Assembly (NCBI RefSeq): GCF_030384665.1
Contig: NC_083674.1
Coordinates: 2,046,001 to 2,110,000 of the forward strand
From: Lodderomyces elongisporus
Lineage: Eukaryota; Ascomycota; Pichiomycetes; Serinales; Debaryomycetaceae
Direction of reading: 5' to 3'
Length of the DNA stretch: 64,000 nt
This document shows, piece after piece, positions 61,402 through 64,000 of the stretch. Under the pieces are notes generated by a model. The model was given only the letters and a program-made list of their open reading frames with translations, did no database searches and was not told where the DNA came from. Every line of letters starts with the position of its first letter. Position 1 is the stretch's first letter. The position numbers were made by a program, and so were the translations under genes.

Positions 61402-64000
61402 ATGCATATAAAGAAGATCAAGATTCAAGGTTTCAAAACTTACAAGAATGAAACAATTGTCAACCAGTTAAGTCCTCACTGCAATGCCGTTGTGGGAAGG
61501 AATGGTTCAGGGAAATCAAACTTCTTTGCCGCGATAAGATTTGTTCTTAGTGATGCATATACGCACATGACTAGGGAAGAAAGACAATCACTTATTCATG
61601 ATGGATCTGGAACCATAATGTCAGCTTATGTTGAAGTTGTTTTCGACAACACGGATAAAAGGTTCCCTATTGGTAAAGACGAGATCTCGATTCGACGTAC
61701 AATCGGATTGAAAAAAGATGATTATTCTTTGGATGGTAAATCAGCCACAAGATCGGATGTGATGCATTTACTAGAAAGTGCCGGCTTTTCTCGATCAAAC
61801 CCTTACTATATTGTACCTCAAGGTAGAATCACGAGCCTCACAAATTCCAAAGACCATGAGCGATTACTGTTACTAAAAGAAGTTAGCGGTGCCAATGTAT
61901 TTGAAAACAAACTTAAGGAGTCCATGAAAGAAATGGCACAATCAGAAATGAAATGTCAACGTATTGACGAAGCTTTGCAAAATATTCAGGAACGAATCAA
62001 CGATTTACAAATTGAAAGTGCTGACTTGAAGGATTTCCAACATTTGGAAAAGCAAAAAAAAATTCTCGAGTTTAATATATTCGATCGAGAGATTAATGAA
62101 TTAAATGAATCGATTGAGGAGTTGAGCAGTAGGCATGAACAGTTGTTGGCGGAGTCTCATAATGACTTAAGCACGATGGAGAAGAGAGAAAAGCTTTGTG
62201 TTAATTTACAAAATGCAATCAAGGATTTAAATGTTAACTTGAAAGTTGTTACTGCAGAGAAAGAAGAAGCTTTTATGGAGCATGATAGTTTGCTCAAGTT
62301 GTTTGCAACAAAGGAAGTTGCTTTAAACGAGTTGCGCAACAGTCTTGAAGGTTCAGGAGAGACTCTTGATGGTTTGGAGAAACAAATGCGTGAGCTTGAA
62401 ATGGCTCTTTGTGAAGCTGGTGATGCCGTTAAAAAACATGAACCCCATTTGAACAAATTACAAGACCAGGAGAAAATACTAAAGTCCCAACTACAGGAGT
62501 TGATTGCAGAGCAAAGGGCCTTATATTCTAAACAATTTCGATTCCAAAAACACGCGACAAAGGAGCAGCGTGACACGTGGCTTTCTAAAGAGATATCTAG
62601 GTTGCGAAAAGAATCCAAGTTGAAAGAGCAAGAAATCAAGGAGATTTCGGCACTGCTTCTGAATTTCGAAAATGAAGACAACAAGATAAGCGGCAAGATA
62701 TCTGAAGCAGAGAAGTTTAGCACAGAGTATGCAGATGAGATTTCAACTTTGAAGCTTGCAAACACGGAATTGAAAACCAAAATCACCGAATGTGTTGATT
62801 CTCGGAAACATTTGTGGAGAGAAGAGATTAAACTTCGAAGTGTTAAGGACTCTTTGACCAATGACCTTATAAACACGACAAACTCGTTAAACCAAACAAT
62901 GGCTCCATCAGTAGCGCAAGGTTTATCAGCAGTAACCAAAGCTGCGCAAAGACTCGACCTTGAATCTAACATTTATGGAACAGTTGCTGAGCTATTTAGC
63001 ATTAACGAGAAATACAAAGTAGCCGCTGAGGCCATTGCTGGGACTTCGCTTTTTCATGTTGTTGTTGATACGGATGCAACAGCGGCCACACTCATTGAAG
63101 AGCTTAACAGAAACAAATCGGGTCGGATCACCTTTATTCCATTGAACCGAATCGAACCATTGAATATACAATATCCCGATTCACAAGAGAATCAGTGTAT
63201 ACCACTTATCAGCAAAATCAAATGCAATGATGAGAACGTTGGAAAGGCAATGCAACAAATATTTGGTAAGGCTTTGGTGGTGAAGGATTTGCAAAGAGGT
63301 TCCGAGCTTTCACGAAAATTTAAGTTGACATGTATAACTCTAGATGGTGACCGGGCTGATGTGAAGGGTGCCATTTCAGGAGGGTATCGTGACTATAAAG
63401 TTTCAAGAATTGACGCATTGAAATTGCAAAGGATAGCCAAGGCTGAATTGAAGAAAACAGAGGTTGAATTAGAAAAAGTTGTGGAAAAGATTAATCAATG
63501 CAATCAAACAATCACATCTGTCAACAATGAGTTGCAACTTAATACACGAGATCTTGATAAACTTTTGGAGTCAATCGAGCAACTGAAACAGGATCTAGTG
63601 CAGGCCACGACGAGGAGACTGCAATTACAAGAGTCCATTTTTGCATCAAGAGCCAATTTGGTCTCGTTACAATCAGCACGAGATGCAATAATCTCCAAGA
63701 TCAAGCATCACGAGCAAGAGCTCGATTCAGATTTTAGCCGCACCTTATCTGACAACGAAGCTGAAAAACTTCAGAAATTGAACTCAGAGATTGCTGCTGT
63801 GGAGCTGCAAATGGACCAAATACTGGCTACAATTACCGTTGAGGAAAATGAACACAATGAGTTGGATAATACAAGGCAAAGATTGGTTAATCAATGCAAT
63901 ATGTTAGCTCAACAGATTCGTACATTTGGTGATAAAAAGGTCAATGTTCAAGCATTGGAGGAACTTGAAAGCGAATGCAATCTGTTGAAATACAAGCTTG
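61402..64000 (+). CDS. SMC3: Cohesin ATPase subunit Smc3 (5' part, runs off the window)
   Basis: The first 866 codons of Smc3, which pairs with Smc1 and Scc1 to hold sister chromatids together. The N-terminal ATPase head begins MHIKKIKIQGFKTY. Walker A is GRNGSGKSN at residues 32-40, and the Q-loop region YIVPQGRI lies near 142. A long coiled coil (about 170-490) follows. The hinge (about 500-655) contains IYGTVAELFSINEKYKVAAEAIAG and ends DRADVKGAISGGY, with its conserved glycines. The second coiled coil then continues to the end of the window. The frame is open throughout; the C-terminal head with the signature motif and Walker B lies beyond 64000. Several CTG codons occur in the coiled coil. 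A large antisense open frame here (62157-62972) is a shadow. Confidence 0.96.
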   Translation, partial: MHIKKIKIQGFKTYKNETIVNQLSPHCNAVVGRNGSGKSNFFAAIRFVLSDAYTHMTREERQSLIHDGSGTIMSAYVEVVFDNTDKRFPIGKDEISIRRTIGLKKDDYSLDGKSATRSDVMHLLESAGFSRSNPYYIVPQGRITSLTNSKDHERLLLLKEVSGANVFENKLKESMKEMAQSEMKCQRIDEALQNIQERINDLQIESADLKDFQHLEKQKKILEFNIFDREINELNESIEELSSRHEQLLAESHNDLSTMEKREKLCVNLQNAIKDLNVNLKVVTAEKEEAFMEHDSLLKLFATKEVALNELRNSLEGSGETLDGLEKQMRELEMALCEAGDAVKKHEPHLNKLQDQEKILKSQLQELIAEQRALYSKQFRFQKHATKEQRDTWLSKEISRLRKESKLKEQEIKEISALLLNFENEDNKISGKISEAEKFSTEYADEISTLKLANTELKTKITECVDSRKHLWREEIKLRSVKDSLTNDLINTTNSLNQTMAPSVAQGLSAVTKAAQRLDLESNIYGTVAELFSINEKYKVAAEAIAGTSLFHVVVDTDATAATLIEELNRNKSGRITFIPLNRIEPLNIQYPDSQENQCIPLISKIKCNDENVGKAMQQIFGKALVVKDLQRGSELSRKFKLTCITLDGDRADVKGAISGGYRDYKVSRIDALKLQRIAKAELKKTEVELEKVVEKINQCNQTITSVNNELQLNTRDLDKLLESIEQLKQDLVQATTRRLQLQESIFASRANLVSLQSARDAIISKIKHHEQELDSDFSRTLSDNEAEKLQKLNSEIAAVELQMDQILATITVEENEHNELDNTRQRLVNQCNMLAQQIRTFGDKKVNVQALEELESECNLLKYKL

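Noticed and set aside
62157..62972. A 271-codon antisense frame inside SMC3
   Set aside because: The sense strand encodes Smc3 coiled coil and hinge with conserved motifs; the antisense frame is Ser/Leu/Phe-rich, typical of a shadow.

Overview
This is AT-rich nuclear DNA from a budding yeast, most probably a CTG-Ser1 clade species of the Lodderomyces / Candida parapsilosis type. The window encodes a complex I subunit (NUZM) and a sphingolipid delta-8 desaturase, which Saccharomyces lacks. It also carries a Sap-type secreted aspartyl protease and a GPI-anchored yapsin. Its introns have GTATGT donors and TACTAAC branch points, and low-complexity coding runs are abundant. Clustered CTG codons fall in Ser/Gln-rich disordered protein, as expected if CTG is read as Ser. 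The species is an inference; no rRNA or tRNA-Ser(CAG) marker is present. Protein descriptions use standard-code reading, so an L encoded by CTG should probably be read as S.

Layout. 0-5 kb: an AAAP amino-acid permease, a spliced D-aminoacyl-tRNA deacylase, an Ecm14-like pseudo-carboxypeptidase and an initiator tRNA-Met. 5-9.25 kb: a long gene-poor stretch. 9.25-18.5 kb: a secreted aspartyl protease and two paralogous long-chain acyl-CoA synthetases on the same strand. 20.6-27.2 kb: a D-lactate / D-2-hydroxyglutarate dehydrogenase, a spliced 64-residue Ysy6/RAMP4 protein and a yapsin. 30-37.9 kb: a Rec114-like candidate, MTHFR (MET13), a candidate spliced microgene, NUZM and an Atg10-like E2. 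38.6-45.1 kb: an endosulfine (Igo1), Pga1, an F-box protein and a small membrane protein. 46.5-56.2 kb: a San1-like ubiquitin ligase, a small mitochondrial-type protein, a Puf4-like protein and an Rsa1/NUFIP-like protein with a CCCH finger. 56.4-64 kb: sphingolipid delta-8 desaturase, dolichol kinase and the 5' part of SMC3.

There is no operon-like logic; this is ordinary single-gene yeast organisation. Two themes recur. One is the secretory and cell-surface route: Sap, yapsin, Ysy6, Pga1 and Sec59 (ER translocation, dolichol and GPI synthesis, GPI-anchored protease). The other is lipid metabolism: two acyl-CoA synthetases and the desaturase.

I found no convincing new multi-gene system. The most interesting items are small or internal. 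The yapsin has two Kex2-flanked peptide copies in its activation loop. The San1 RING is split by about 190 residues. The Puf protein has one non-canonical repeat and microsatellite insertions inside its RNA-binding fold. The NUFIP-domain protein carries a CCCH finger. Several spliced or short open frames are easily missed.
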